NCBI RefSeq assembly: GCF_027596085.1
Contig: NC_072472.1
Location: 9,473,219 to 9,537,218 of the forward strand
Length of the DNA stretch: 64,000 nucleotides
Direction: 5' to 3'
DNA from: Anoplopoma fimbria
Lineage: Eukaryota; Chordata; Actinopteri; Perciformes; Anoplopomatidae
The position numbers and the translations under genes were made by a program. Shown here in pieces: positions 27,270-39,905 of the stretch (position 1 is the first letter of the stretch; each line of letters begins with the position of its first letter). The notes below the pieces were generated by a model, which worked only from the letters and a program-made list of their open reading frames with translations, did no database searches and was not told where the DNA came from.

Positions 27270-30228
27270 GTGGTGTCTCTCATATTATGATTATTTTTGC
27301 AAGAAGGCAGACTAAATACTGGGAGAAGCCAGATGCGTGGAACATGGCATGACATGGGGAAAGACTTTAAAGTTGGAAGCAGGACTGTTTTCTCCCTAAG
27401 TATCGGTCTGATTAGTTTGTTTGCACAACAGTAAAGTATGTAATATAGTTACACAATCATAGTATAATTAAAAAGTGAAAAGATCTTATTAAAGACTTCC
27501 AGACCCGAAAATCTGCAGAATGTTGGAAGATAAGCAAACCTAATGCTGGACAACAGTTAGACACAGTGACATAGCCACATTGTTTGATAATGATGATGAC
27601 AAATCTGGATATGTCTCCAAGAAAATGTAAAATAAATAATATAATAATAAATAAGTGATACAGGATTTTTGTCTGCCATTTCTGTTGGTCCAGTACATAG
27701 CGCTGGAAACAGAAAATCTCGCTTTTTTGAAAGAGGGTGGCGAGTTCTGAGATGAGAGGGACATACATTTTACATGATGGAAATACCTCCTGGAAACTCA
27801 CCGGCGGGGGTGGTGCTGATGGTGGTGGTGGGGGCTTGACTTGCTCATGCGTGTGCAGTGCGTTCATTATTATTCCATGCCTTCCTCGGCTTGACTAATG
27901 GGTGCACTGGGCCCTGTGCTTTCACGCTGGGCTGGAGGAGGCATGGAAATAAGATACAGCGTGTGTGAGTCAGTCAGTGGTCATTACAAATTAACAAACA
28001 GCTGGTGACCTGAAGACTTTAAGCAACCAAAACCGCTGATCTTTAATTAGGAGAACTTGGAAAGGTGAATAAGTTAAGTTCTGTGTTCTCATGTTCTGTC
28101 TGTTGATTAATTATCATTGCCTAATGTGTTCTCAATTGGAATAAAATAAATGTGCAGGGTTGCTTATTATTAGCTTTGAGGGAATTAAACTGTAATATAC
28201 AATATACAGTGCCAGTATACGACGTGGAGGGCACTTTAAAAAAAAAAAAAAAAAAAGGTAAACCCTTTATTTAACTATCACCATAGTGAGTTTCACTGCT
28301 TGTTGTTGTTATTTTGAAATCCTCTTTTGTCAGGGCACTGGAAGTTTTTGTATCTCTTTTTAGCAAAAAAGCTGAATTTAAGTTACTTTATATATACATA
28401 TGTTAAATTAGCTCCTTAAAAATGTTAAAATGACCCTGAACAGTGATGTACTGTTTGTGCTAATATGGTCTGTTATGCAAAGTACTCCCACTAGGCTGAC
28501 ATGTAATGGAAGTGTGGAATCCCCTCATACTGATGGGCAAATGTGGTTTGACAATGCTTTTTTATGCAGATTTTTTAGCAGGTTCAGAATAATGTTTAAC
28601 AATGGTCCTCATCATCTTTGTTGAGCATGTTAGCATCCTAACATTTGTCACACTCGCTTAAGAAGCTTTTGAGTGCAAACAGGGGATTTGAAGAGCCACA
28701 GAAATGCTGATCTGCAAGGCATATTCAGTAATTAACACAAATATATTTTAAATTTAATGCATTTTTGTACCCGAGATGTTCATAGATTGATATTTCAAAA
28801 TAGTCATGAACCAGGTCATTGTAGTTGAGTTAACTTTATACTCACTGTTCTGTGGTTGTTATTATAAACTGCAGAGAAACTGGTCAATCAATGATTAACT
28901 TTCTCCTCTGTGTTTGGGGTACACGGCTTCCACACAGCATTGTCCAGCATTACGTTACTCTGGGTTTGACTAGAAAGTCTTCAAAAATCATACAGTTTTG
29001 GAACTTTAGTTTGAGACACATCGTCCAGCTCTAAAAAATAACATAAAACAGACCTCTCTTCGGCTTATGTTGGGTCATATATCAGACCCCAATAAATCAT
29101 GATTATAGCTCAATTATATGGTTCCCATGAGCAACTTTCAATCAGACTGTTCTATAATTTTACCTCCCTTCTCTTTTTGACACATTTACTTTTCAGTCCA
29201 ATAGAGACGATGTGTAAAGATGTCTCGAGTAATGGAGCCATCAGAGTGAGCCAAGAGAAAGTTCCAAGCTGATCATTGTTCTCCTAAATCATACTATTTG
29301 AAAGGTGATATTGTTTAAATGATTACCTTATATAACTTATTATTGAATGCGATTTAGTAACAAAGAATTTTTGAGTTGCCTTTCATGAAACTACTCCTGA
29401 CAAAATATGGTTTCTGTTTCCACTGTTCCCTGGCAAACCATAACACAAGTTCAACATATCCCTGAGGTAAAAATCTAGACATGAAATTTATCTCAGGATA
29501 TCTTTCTAATACCTTGTGTCTGAATGATTGCAGGACTTTTCTGGTTTCAATAAAATCAATTTATTCAGGAACATTCAACATTTTTAAGGGACAATACATC
29601 AAACACAAACAAGTTGTTTTAAGGCAATTAAAAAAAAAATAACTACAGGTTTTTGATATGGTTTTGAAAGGCAATTACTGTCGAGAAAGTTCAATGAACT
29701 GGAATTAAAAATTCGATGTCACTGCGCAGTAACATAATACAATGAAGGAGAAACAAAAAACTTCTGGCAAGGCTTGTCATTTTTTGCAGTGTATAAACAA
29801 GCCCTTTTAATGATTAACTGCAAACTACACCTTACATAATGCCTCCTGGGCCTTATGTGGTCATGTCTTTGTACCTGTTATATGTCACTTACAAGAATTC
29901 AGTGAGTAATTGACATGAAGCAAGTTGTCCTTAGGTTAACAAAGACGTCGATTAAAACATTACTATGATTATACTGCTGTACATTTACTATTTTTAGCAA
30001 ATACAAGCAGCTACCTAAATATGTGCTATAGTTTTATGCGCAGACTGGTCAGCCGTTAACAGATGTGAGGAGTCACAGGAACAGCAAGTCATTGTGAAGC
30101 AGTGGCCAGAGGAAAAGAGGAAGAGGAGAGGTAATGAAGGTGTAATTTGCTAACCATCTGTGAGGTGCCTCGCTGCCCCGGGGGTTTCCTCTTCCCCGGA
30201 ACTCCCCCACCGCAGGGGCACAGGTGCT

Positions 30229-30266
30229 GGAGGAGGAGGAGGAGGAGGAGGAGGAGGAGGAGGAGG
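30229..30266 (+). repeat. (GGA)n trinucleotide repeat
   Basis: About 12 perfect GGA units, flanked by purine-rich sequence. Antisense it reads as a poly-Ser/Leu frame with no known domain. Confidence 0.95.
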
Positions 30267-33200
30267 TGAGGGTGACTGGTAGAGAGGGAAGGGAGGGGTA
30301 AGGTAGGAAATATTGAAGGGGAAAAAACAGACGGAGAGGGAAGATGAATGAGGGAGGCAAGAGAGAGAGATGGAACATGGATCAAGAGGATAAAATGACA
30401 GAAGTGTGAAGTAAATAAGGAAGGGTTAGGAGGCAAAGAAATGTTGGGTTTTATTGGGGTAGAAGAAGATACATATGAAATGAAAGGGCACCCTCATTGG
30501 TCAAGTCTTCATGTCGGTCTTTATTGCATAATCCCAATTTCCCCAAAGGCATCTTGTAGTGCAAGTTTTATGTATTCTCTGAGCTGAACAATTTTTAAAC
30601 ATTCTTAAAAGAAATATCCATATAGGTCTGGTGATGAAGGCTTGGAAAAAGTAAATAGAAAAAAAATCTGTTACAGTCTGAATATTTCTTACAATACTGA
30701 ATAACTGCCTTCAACAGTTCAGCTCTGTCTCTTTTGTTTATGCATTAACTATTCCACAGCCAAGCCATTTTACCTTCCATCAAATCTTCCTTCCCCGTCC
30801 TTCACCTCTGACTCTCCATCCTTAAGCTCTACTATAACTCAACAACATCACTCTCTTCCTTCCTGCTCCAATCCATTTGCTTCTATTCTCTTCCGCTGTA
30901 ATGCTTCACTTTGCAAAATTTTTTAAAATCAATCGAAGGATGTTTCCAATTCTAAAACGTACAAACATTATTTCAGTCTTAGTTTCAGTCATAAATGTAA
31001 CCATGATCCTCATTCAAAAAACAACAGTGATTTAGCATAGGTCTCTCTAAGATTTACAAGATATGGAATGAAGTTCTGGGCCCATAAGGGAGGTCAGCTA
31101 CACAAAACTAAACTCAAGTTATGCTAACTTAAAAAAATGAAATAGAATTGAACAGACTTATCAAACCTCACAAATGTAACACAAAGGGAAATATAATGTG
31201 CATATAATGGCTGATCAGACCATTTTTAAAACAAAGGAGTAACAGATAGGCAAGCACTACAGAAAAAAAAAAAAAAATAAAACAGAACAAGTATATTACT
31301 ATAAATATTTGAGAAATCACAAAAACAAAAGCACCAACAAACTGATATTCTCTGAGAAACAGTCAAAACTAGAAATCCCATTCCCCCCACGATGTGCAAG
31401 CACTTGGTACATTCTTATTGGACACTTCCTGTATTTAAAAGCCATACTTAATGGATGCATCTTTTGGTCCAACCTGACAAGATGTCTTTCCAACCAGCGG
31501 CCCACTCAACAACGGTAACTCAAACAATACGTTGACTTACAGTGAGTGAACTTATCAAAAGACAATCTAAAGTGTGACTAGATATGTGCTAAATGTGTGC
31601 ACTGCAAATAGAAAACAATATACTGGCAACCTTTACCTGTTCCATGGGCAATGTGCATAAGGTCAAAAGGTCAACAAACTCAATGAGGATGAAATTAACT
31701 ATTAATATAACCTATACAGAGTGTGCGGGAGGCGTAGCGGCATTTAAATCTGCTTTGTGGCAGCAGGTGCAGCACTCGCACATCCACATCCTTGTGTCTC
31801 TTTTCATCGACCCTGCTCACCCTGCCCCCATCTCACCCAGTAAACTCCTCACTTCCCCTTGAACATGCAGGCTGGTGGAGGTGGAGGTGGTGGCTGGGCT
31901 CCTTCCTGCTTTGAAGCGCTTCAGTCAGCTGTGTTGCCTCTGACTGCCTCTCTCTGAGGGGCATATAATGGCTTTTAAGACGTCCTGGCTTCCTCCATAA
32001 TAACCGCTTCCTCTGCTCTTGTCCTGTCCTGGCTGTCTGGGTGTGTGGGTGGCTGGCTGACCAATGCTTAACTCACATCTGTACTAAAAATCTTCTTGTC
32101 TCCAATAATCTGTCCCTTGTACATAAAGGTCTGTCATAGTTTGCCTTTTTTTTCTGGTGTCACTGTCTAATCATGTTTTAGTACTAATCGTTCCATGTTT
32201 CAAGTAACTTCCAAACTGTCCTGGTGCTTGGTGTTTCTCCGTGCTGATGTCTTTGTGTCGTAATCTGAGGTTGCAAATGGCTGCTTGCTTGCAAATTATT
32301 TTAATTGTAAATCCCTCTAAGTGACTGACTTAGGTTTACAGATTGGCTGGTTAGTTGTCTTGCCGATTAACTGACGGGATGGATGGCTGCTTTAGTGCCT
32401 GGCTCTTTGACTGACTGGCTGATTAAAAGCTGGCTCCTTAAGTAGCTGACTTATTGGCTGTGGAATGCAGCAGGTGGTGCAAAATCTGAATGGGTTTTGC
32501 GGTTGTGTGTGCATACATGCACGTTTATGTTTGTGCGTACGTGTGCGTGTCTGGGTGCGTGTTTTTTCCCATGGTTGTAGCCATTGAATTTTTTTTCCAG
32601 GCCCTCCGATTGCTTCTCTAATCTGGCATGTTTCACATTCCCAATTTCCTCCGCTGATGCATGACTCCTCCGCTCTGTGTCGGGCTGGAGACTGAAGAGA
32701 AGAAATTAATACAACTTCCTCTCTGTCTGTCCGACTGTCTATCTGTCTCTCTCTACTCTAGCTCTAGTACAGCTGAGAAAAATGTCAACTTCATGGAGAC
32801 GCTAGAGGAAAGGTCAAGGGATCGCCAACGCCATTAGTCTGTAAAAAAATTAAATGTCAATCCAACCTAAAGCTGTTGAGATATTTCCTAAATATTCTAT
32901 TTTCCTAAATATTCAATTTTTGCCCTCAGTCCGTTTTGCCACAAAAAAAAAACCTTGGCATGAGCCGATCCAACCGTCTCCATGAGATCATGATATGATA
33001 AAGACTCAGGTTTCTGGTATCAAAGTCCTGTGATATGTCCACGTGCCTTCCCACCCCGACCACCTCCCTACTACCCGTGTAGGGTCCAAACACTGTTGCA
33101 CCTCTTACACTCGAAAAAGTGTTGAGACAGAACATAATCCAGGCGAGTAAATCTATCTCAAAAATTTGTCAAAACAAATTAGTAGTGTATAAAAAGAATC

Positions 33201-33300
33201 TGAGAAAGGGCTGTTCCAATCATACCTTAATATACACATATAAAGGATATAACATGTGACCTGGTTGTGGCGCAATCGGAGATGAAAAACACAAACTTAA
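30267..33300. other. Gene desert, segment 4
   Basis: No gene is seen. A15 lies at about 31262-31276. The interval 32330-32465 is a degenerate field of GGCT/CTGA tetramers (cryptic simplicity). Confidence 0.5.
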
Positions 33301-33303
33301 TGT

Positions 33304-33305
<2 letters not shown>

Positions 33306-33380
<75 letters not shown>
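33306..33380 (+). repeat. (CA)n microsatellite
   Basis: About 37 perfect CA units. A shorter (CT)n follows at 33541-33570. Confidence 0.98.
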
Positions 33381-33384
<4 letters not shown>

Positions 33385-33964
33385 GATCCACACACACGCA
33401 TACATACAGATCCACTTTATCATTAGGTAAACAAAGGGCAGCGGAAGCTCCGGAACACTCTATCAGCAGGCTATCTACAGTACTGTTGACTCTACCGTCC
33501 CTTATCGGTTACATGAACTCTACTCTGTCACATAAACATGCTCTCTCTCTCTCTCGCTCTCTCTCTCTCTGTTGCATATTTTGCCACAAATTCGTATAAA
33601 TGTCCTGCATGAGTATGTATGTTAGTTTGTGCAAGTCTCAGTGTGTATATGTGTGTGTGACAGGATGTATCTCTGTGTGTGTGTGTGTGTCCGTGCTCTG
33701 CTCAGTAAGATTAAAGCTGCAGGGCATGTGAATCTGATACCAGCCCTTCTGATGCAACAACGCTGCTGGATTCATTTTGTTTGTCATCACGCCCATTACT
33801 AGTGGGGATGCACATGCACACTGTCATGGGCTGGAAGAATGAAGCAAACTTAATTGGCAACAATCATTTATAATTGCTAAAAGTTATTTATCAAGCAAAA
33901 AACTAATCCTCTGGTTCCATCCTCTCCACTGTTACTCTGCTGATTTCTCTCTTTTATATCCTTG

Positions 33965-34150
33965 TAAATTGAATATCTTCTGGATTGTGGTCGAACAAAA
34001 CAAGCCAACGTCATCATGGTTTCTAGCTGCTTCCCCTTGTTGCCAGTCTTTATGCTGAGCTAAGCTAACAGTCTCCTGGCAGTGACTTTATATTTAAAGA
34101 ACAGATACGATAAGTCTTCTTGATTAAACCTCAGCAACAATTATTCATAA
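33965..34150 (+). repeat. Dispersed fish repeat, degraded copy
   Basis: Landmarks in order: GATTGTGGTCGAACAAAACA, AGCTGCTTCCCCTTGTTGCC, then AGTCTTTATGCTGAGCTAAG. I recall this series from many fish loci, but I do not know its formal family. The copy lacks the later GAGAGTGGTAT block seen at 45960-46135. Confidence 0.45.
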
Positions 34151-35859
34151 AAGTTCTTCCTTTATTGTGATGATGATGTATCTGATAGGTTTCTGTAAAC
34201 CCACATGTAAGTGTTCTGCAGTTTAACGTGCAGCGTAATAGCTGGCAAGCAATGTACAGACTTAACATGTCAGCAGAATCAGAACAATTTCACAAGCAAG
34301 CAAAACATCTGACATATATACTGTAGTTGGAAAAGAGAGGTTGACTGAGATTTCTAAGAAACTTTTCACTAGTTGCTCCTGTTCTTGTTTGCAGAGGGAT
34401 TTGCCAGGAAAGGGAGACATGCAGTTCTTTCAAGGATATCCCAAAGGGAATCCAAATACCCCAGTATTCATCAGATGTTTGTTGTACTAAGTCAACTTTT
34501 CCCAGGGTCAGTGTGAGTGTGCCACATTTTAGCAGAGGGTAACTGAGGTAGACTGTTATACCATGTAAATACGAAAAATCTGCCTAAATTCATTTATACA
34601 TTATTGTCTTGCCCCAGATCAGATCTGGAGGTCATACAAGAAAAGTAAAGGTCAACTTAATTTCAAAATCTCCCTTAAAGACAATGTTACCTTTTTCTTT
34701 ATCGTTTTCTGTTTCTCTGGCAGTCACCTCCTTTTTTTGCACTCACCTCTCTTGTTTTGTCCTCTTCTCCCTTTCTAACCCCCTTCCTTCCTTCCTTCCT
34801 TCCTTTTTCTTTGTCCCCATCCTCCATGCTAAATGAGAACCAGACGTTCAGCAGACCTAATCAAGATGTCCTCAGCTGAATGAGCTTTATTATGGGATGG
34901 GTAAACAGTGAGTTCCGATGTTGCCGGGGGATAAAGTCCCGGGACAAACCAGGGTTGATGAGAAGAATGATACCGACATCACAAAGTGAATACTTGTCAG
35001 TTAAAACCACCATTTGTTGATGTCGGAGAGATCTTTTCAGGATTAAAACCCAGAAATTGTAAAAGGTTGAGGAATAATTACACTGCTTATCACAACTGTT
35101 GGCATAGCAACTAACAGTGCAAAGCTATGTTTTATAGAAATTGTCGTCTTTAAGTAGTTAAAGTTAAGCTTACCATTGTATTATACACTTTGAAATTGTT
35201 TGTTGTTACTCTTTTGAACTCTCAGTCCACGAGTGGTTTTGTGCAGTTTCCTGTGGATTGGTGCTTTGAGTGGTCCCGCCATAAACCCTGAGCTGTGCTT
35301 GTTTTGTCCTTAATGATGAGAGGCCATTCAGAATAACAACCTGTACATAAAGCATGGCCGTAAAAAGCTGTGCGGTGAGGCTGCTCTTGAGCGTTAACTA
35401 TGGATCGGATTCCTCGTGGCAGATGTCTAACCCCAAAACATTCACTGGGGGAGTTCATTCTCAAAATGTCTTTGCCTTAAGACACATTTTTCACATCAGA
35501 TCATTGGAGGTTAACTGTAGAGGCAGCAAGCAGATAAGCTCCAAACTGTATTTTTTTAGGTAAACAACATGACAAACCTCATATAGTGTGAATGACAATG
35601 CAATAATCCTGCTCAAAACACTCAGATGTCTAGTTGGTCTTTGTTAACAAAAATTCACGGCGGTGCAGGAAGTGGTGAGCTTTACATTTGTGGCAATGAC
35701 TATTTGTTTAGAACCAGAAGAGATACTAGTTGGGAACATACCGTTATGTAATATTAAAACGTTAGCATAAATTCATGCTAACGCTCCCTCTCGGGTAAAC
35801 ACTGTAAGCGCCGTCAGCACTTTTGCTGTAGTTTGCACTGTTACGGGCGGCAAACTCCA
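34151..35859. other. Gene desert, segment 5
   Basis: A (TTCC)n run of about five units lies near 34785-34804. Nothing else is recognised; open frames are short and without features. Confidence 0.45.
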
Positions 35860-36130
35860 GCTCGGAAGTGCCTTAAACTTGCATTCTCTTAACTGGCCAT
35901 CAGGGGTCGTCTCACCTGGTTGCAAAAAGAAGTCAGATTGTATTGAAGTCTATGAGAAAGTAACCCTACTTCACACTTGTTTTATTACCTCAATAAACAC
36001 GGGTTTATAGTCTCAATTGCTAGTTTTAATGGTGATGGCAAAAATGCAGAACACAAGGCTTTAAAATATAATCACGATATAATAACGATGACTATACGTC
36101 CACTTCTTATATAAAGTCTATGCGTTGTCA
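35860..36130 (+). repeat. Dispersed fish repeat with a decayed CTCF-like core
   Basis: Landmarks: CGGAAGTGCC, GCATTCTCTTAACTGGCC, ATCAGGGGTCG, CTGGTTGCAAAAAGAAGTC, AAGTCTATGAGAAA, ATTACCTCAATAAACA and GTCTCAATTGCTAGTTT. I recall this order from many teleost sequences, where the core often reads CCAGGGGGCG. Here it is CCATCAGGGGTCG (35897-35909). The family name was not checked. Confidence 0.5.
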
Positions 36131-39100
36131 TATTAAATATGAGCCGCCGGGTTGCTGTTGACATGTTGAAAGTAATTGAGAGGGAATCAAAATGCTCTCA
36201 AATGAACCCAAGTTAAAGGTTCATGTTCAAGTTTCCAGGTCTAATCTTTGTATTATTTGTTAAGCAACCTGAACAGGAAATTTCACACACAAAAGCACCA
36301 AAGGTTGACAAAGACAAACCACAGAAATAGTTCCGTTTGCCGCATGTTTGCAGTGTACAGTACCAGCATGAATCAAATCACCAAGAGAAACAGTGAGTGA
36401 TTGTTTTTTTTAACTACGTTCCCCACTGTGGCCTCTCTGTTGACTGGAGCTTAACTGGTAGTCAAACAGAAAGCCCTTATCATAGGTAAACACTAAGTGG
36501 CCACTCAGCCATCCGGCTACAGAGATAGGCATGGAGGGATAAACATCTATCGCCACGCAGAGCTGCGTTCAAATTGAATTTCCGTTCTCCAATTTGAAGT
36601 CTTGTTTATATCCAAAAGCATCTGGAATATTAACATGCCCTTGAAAGAATTTCCTGGCATGCCTCGTGCAGTGACCACATGCATCTTTGAGTGCCATGTT
36701 AATGCGAATGTGCGCATGTTCAGCAGGCCATGTCCCAGTTTGTGCGTGTTCATGTTTCTCTTTGTGAGAGTGTACAGTACATATTGGAAAACCTGGTACG
36801 GCTTTGTGTATTGTGTCTGTACCTGTATGTGTTCCGCTGTTTGTCTACTTCTAAAAGTCTAAAGTCCTCATTACTGTAAAACATTCAAATATGGGGGCAT
36901 TTGAAAACCATGTTAAGTACTAAGGCTAAGGTTTGTCATTTGACTCTTAAATGGTTTGAATGCTTTTTTTCCCCAATTTGTTTCACCTGTTTCCCCTCAA
37001 GGATAATGCTGGCGTGTTCTACTTTTTTAATTTTCTTACTGTCAAAAAATATCTTACTTTGAGACTTCTCTGCCATGCCTGTGACCTCAAGACCATTCGT
37101 TCTTACTAAAGATCAAAATCTTTAATCTTTTTTGTAAATGCTCAGTAACTTTCAAAAACAGCTGGGCATTAGTTTTAAGGTCACCTAAACGGGAGTAAAT
37201 AGTCCTCTTGTAGGGGGATTATTTCCAGCTGCGAATCAATACACATTTGGTAGACATGTGCGTATTTACAGCACCAGAATAATGCATGTGGGATTGGCTC
37301 AAAATAAACTACATGACCCATGTTCATTATAATGAAGGAACATGGGACTCGATTTGTTTTTCAGAGTTTTTGGACAAGAATGTAGGTTTATAGTGCAGGG
37401 AGTACATTTGATCAGGTTTTGGTAATACTTGCAGGATAAATTAATAACTTCTATTATTTCTTTATTGCGATTCGTGACAATAAGATAAATATATTCTATT
37501 GTCAGCCTGCTTTTTTTCTCTTAACACCTGTTCTCATGTGGAACTGGCACACAGGATCAACAACATGTGCTATTATACCCTCAAATTCACAAGGGTGTAA
37601 TCCTTAAGCATAACTTAATTCATAAAAAACTATACATGTCATCTATACATGTGTTCATCTTGAACTTTTTTTAGACATGTTTGTTGACACACAAGGCCTG
37701 TTTCTTACCATGAACCTGGCAGCAGGGAAAAATGCGGTGTGAGGGATGTTGTAAAAAATCTAAAAACAACTCCCTGCACACTTATTTTGCTCTTGTTTTC
37801 CTGCAGCACACCAGTTTTGCGTTTTGGGGAGTGATGGAGGGAAGGCGGGATCGAGTGCGTAGTGCTGACAGTATTTATAGCACGCTGTTCTGACCAAAAT
37901 TATCAGTGTACCACAAAATAACTTCCTCTTGCCTCACCACCAAATAACAGGAAGCCTTCAATTGTACGTATTTATTAATTCTAACACACACGCATGCACT
38001 CACGCAGACACACAGCTGTGCACACACTGAAATGAATGCACACAAACAGCTCATACATCCAGCACATGAAAACATGCACTTGTGTACATACACACATATG
38101 TACATACACACAGACATATGTAGTGAGGGTTTTGCTGTCTTTATAAATAGAGCAGCTACTGGAGCTCTGTAAAGTTGGCTGTGTAAACTTCCTCCACTTT
38201 TCTAGAGTTGTTTTTTCTTTGTACTCACAAACTCTCTCGCTCTTTCCTCTGTCTGTTGCTCTCATGCACATCCAGATGGACACACGCATGTGGAGACACA
38301 CTCACACAAACATGCACACACTCAAAAAGTCTGGCCTCCATTAGAGAGCCATTCAGAGTTTGGGCGAGGGGGTCAAAGGTGAGAGTGTGTTAATTGGTGA
38401 CGTGGGGGGTCTTTTCTGCATGACTGACCATCACTTCCATGTGCACACACAAACGCATAAACACAAAAACACACATATATATTTATAAATTATACTTAAG
38501 TCCTACTCTTTTCCACTACTGCGGTCTGTCTCTTTCTGTCTTCTCAGTGTTTTGCCTTTGGGCCTGTAAATCACAAGTTGAATGTTTCAACGCAGCACAA
38601 AATACAATCACAGATGCTGCACCTGGTAGACATGTTAGTGAGCATGTGCACATGTGCAGCTCTGTGTGTGCGCATGTGAGAATGTATGAGTGCATGCCCG
38701 CCGACCAGTGACTGTGGCAACAATGCCAGAATTTGTCTTTTTAACAAAAACATATGATTGTAATTGAATTGAGTAATTTTAAAGCACTGAAAATATTTGA
38801 TGTCATCTCTGCCAGTACCACATGTTATATATAAATACGCCTGGTTAGGGTTGTTGAAACTATACTTGTGCACATATATTTCCGTTAAATGAATTGTAAT
38901 GATAGATATCAAAGTCAAGATGCTCAAAGAGGTCCAAAGCCTAGTTTACCAAATAAACAAATGGCCTGCAGGACATTGGAACACAAAAGCCCTATATCAA
39001 AACCCTAAGTTTTCTACCTCTAGTGTGTATTGAATTACAAGCATGTGCTCTCAACTGGTAAAGCATCATATTTTTTTTCCATTAACACAATCCCTGAATT

Positions 39101-39300
39101 CTTATTGGAACTGTAGCCAAACTTGGTCAAAAGCACCCATCTCTGAGCTGATCTTGTTGTGCAAATGAAATAGATCGGACAAGTTACAATTTGTTCCTCA
39201 TCTATAGGTACTTCTGCAGCATTGGTAATAGGTAGGTTCATAGGTTGAATCATAGTCTTACAAATTTTGAGACTACCTCTCTAAAAAAGTTATCTAAGCT
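36131..39300. other. Gene desert, segment 6
   Basis: No gene is seen. A 9-bp perfect stem (CCCATGTTC 37317-37325 with GAACATGGG 37338-37346, 12-nt loop) is present. Bases 37980-38480 hold scattered, degenerate CA/GT stretches on both strands. Confidence 0.45.
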
Positions 39301-39905
39301 GGTGTTAGATTCTAAACCGACCACCAGGCTAAAAGTCTTAAAGATTTCTGACCTACAATGCTGAATAGTGTTAACTTATCACTTACGACTGGAATGGTCC
39401 CCACATCTTTTAAGATTTCTGTGGTTAAACCTCTACTTAAGAAACCACTCCTTCAACCAGGATCTCTGACTAATTATAGTTGTAGGTATTAGTGTATCAA
39501 CAAGCTTGACACACACTTTTTTAACTCTGCTTTCAGGACCTTTCACTCCACTGAAACTGTACTTTCTAAAGTGGTGAATGATCTTTGGCTTAAATCGATA
39601 CAGATTCCACCTCTGTGCTTCTACTACTAGATGTCATAGATCTTTGTATACTTCTAGATCGACTGAAACTTGCCGTCTCTGGCCTGGCTCTTGCGTTGTT
39701 AAAATCTTACTCCTCTAAAAGAACACAGTACGCTTTCTATCAAAATACTCCATCTACACTTTCCGAGGTGAAATATGGAGTACCTCAGGGCTCCGTTCTT
39801 GTCCCTCTGCTCTTCTCTTTGGCCTCTTAACCAAGTTAAACGCAGTCATGGAATCAAATTATTCTGCTATGCTGACGATGCTCACCTGTATGTGCCTGTA
39901 AATAG
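39301..39905 (+). mobile_element. Decayed L2/CR1-type LINE reverse-transcriptase fragment
   Basis: Conceptual translation in shifting frames gives a non-LTR reverse-transcriptase series: VVKPLLKKPLLQPGSLTNY, then FRTFHSTETVLSKVVNDLWL, ILLDRLKLAVSGLAL, YGVPQGSVLVPLLFSL and finally the active-site box CYADDAHLYV (YADD at 39868-39879). Stops (near 39490), a deletion where the first catalytic Asp motif (AAFDTVDH-like) should be, and frameshifts make it dead. Both ends are truncated. Confidence 0.85.

Larger units (their letters stand above)
25740..30228. other. Gene desert, segment 3
   Basis: No gene is seen. It contains a G-rich tract (26349-26415), a full TGACGTCA at 27038-27045, the compound trinucleotide repeat at 27160-27269 and an A-run at 28238-28256. 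Short open frames show no domains. Confidence 0.5.
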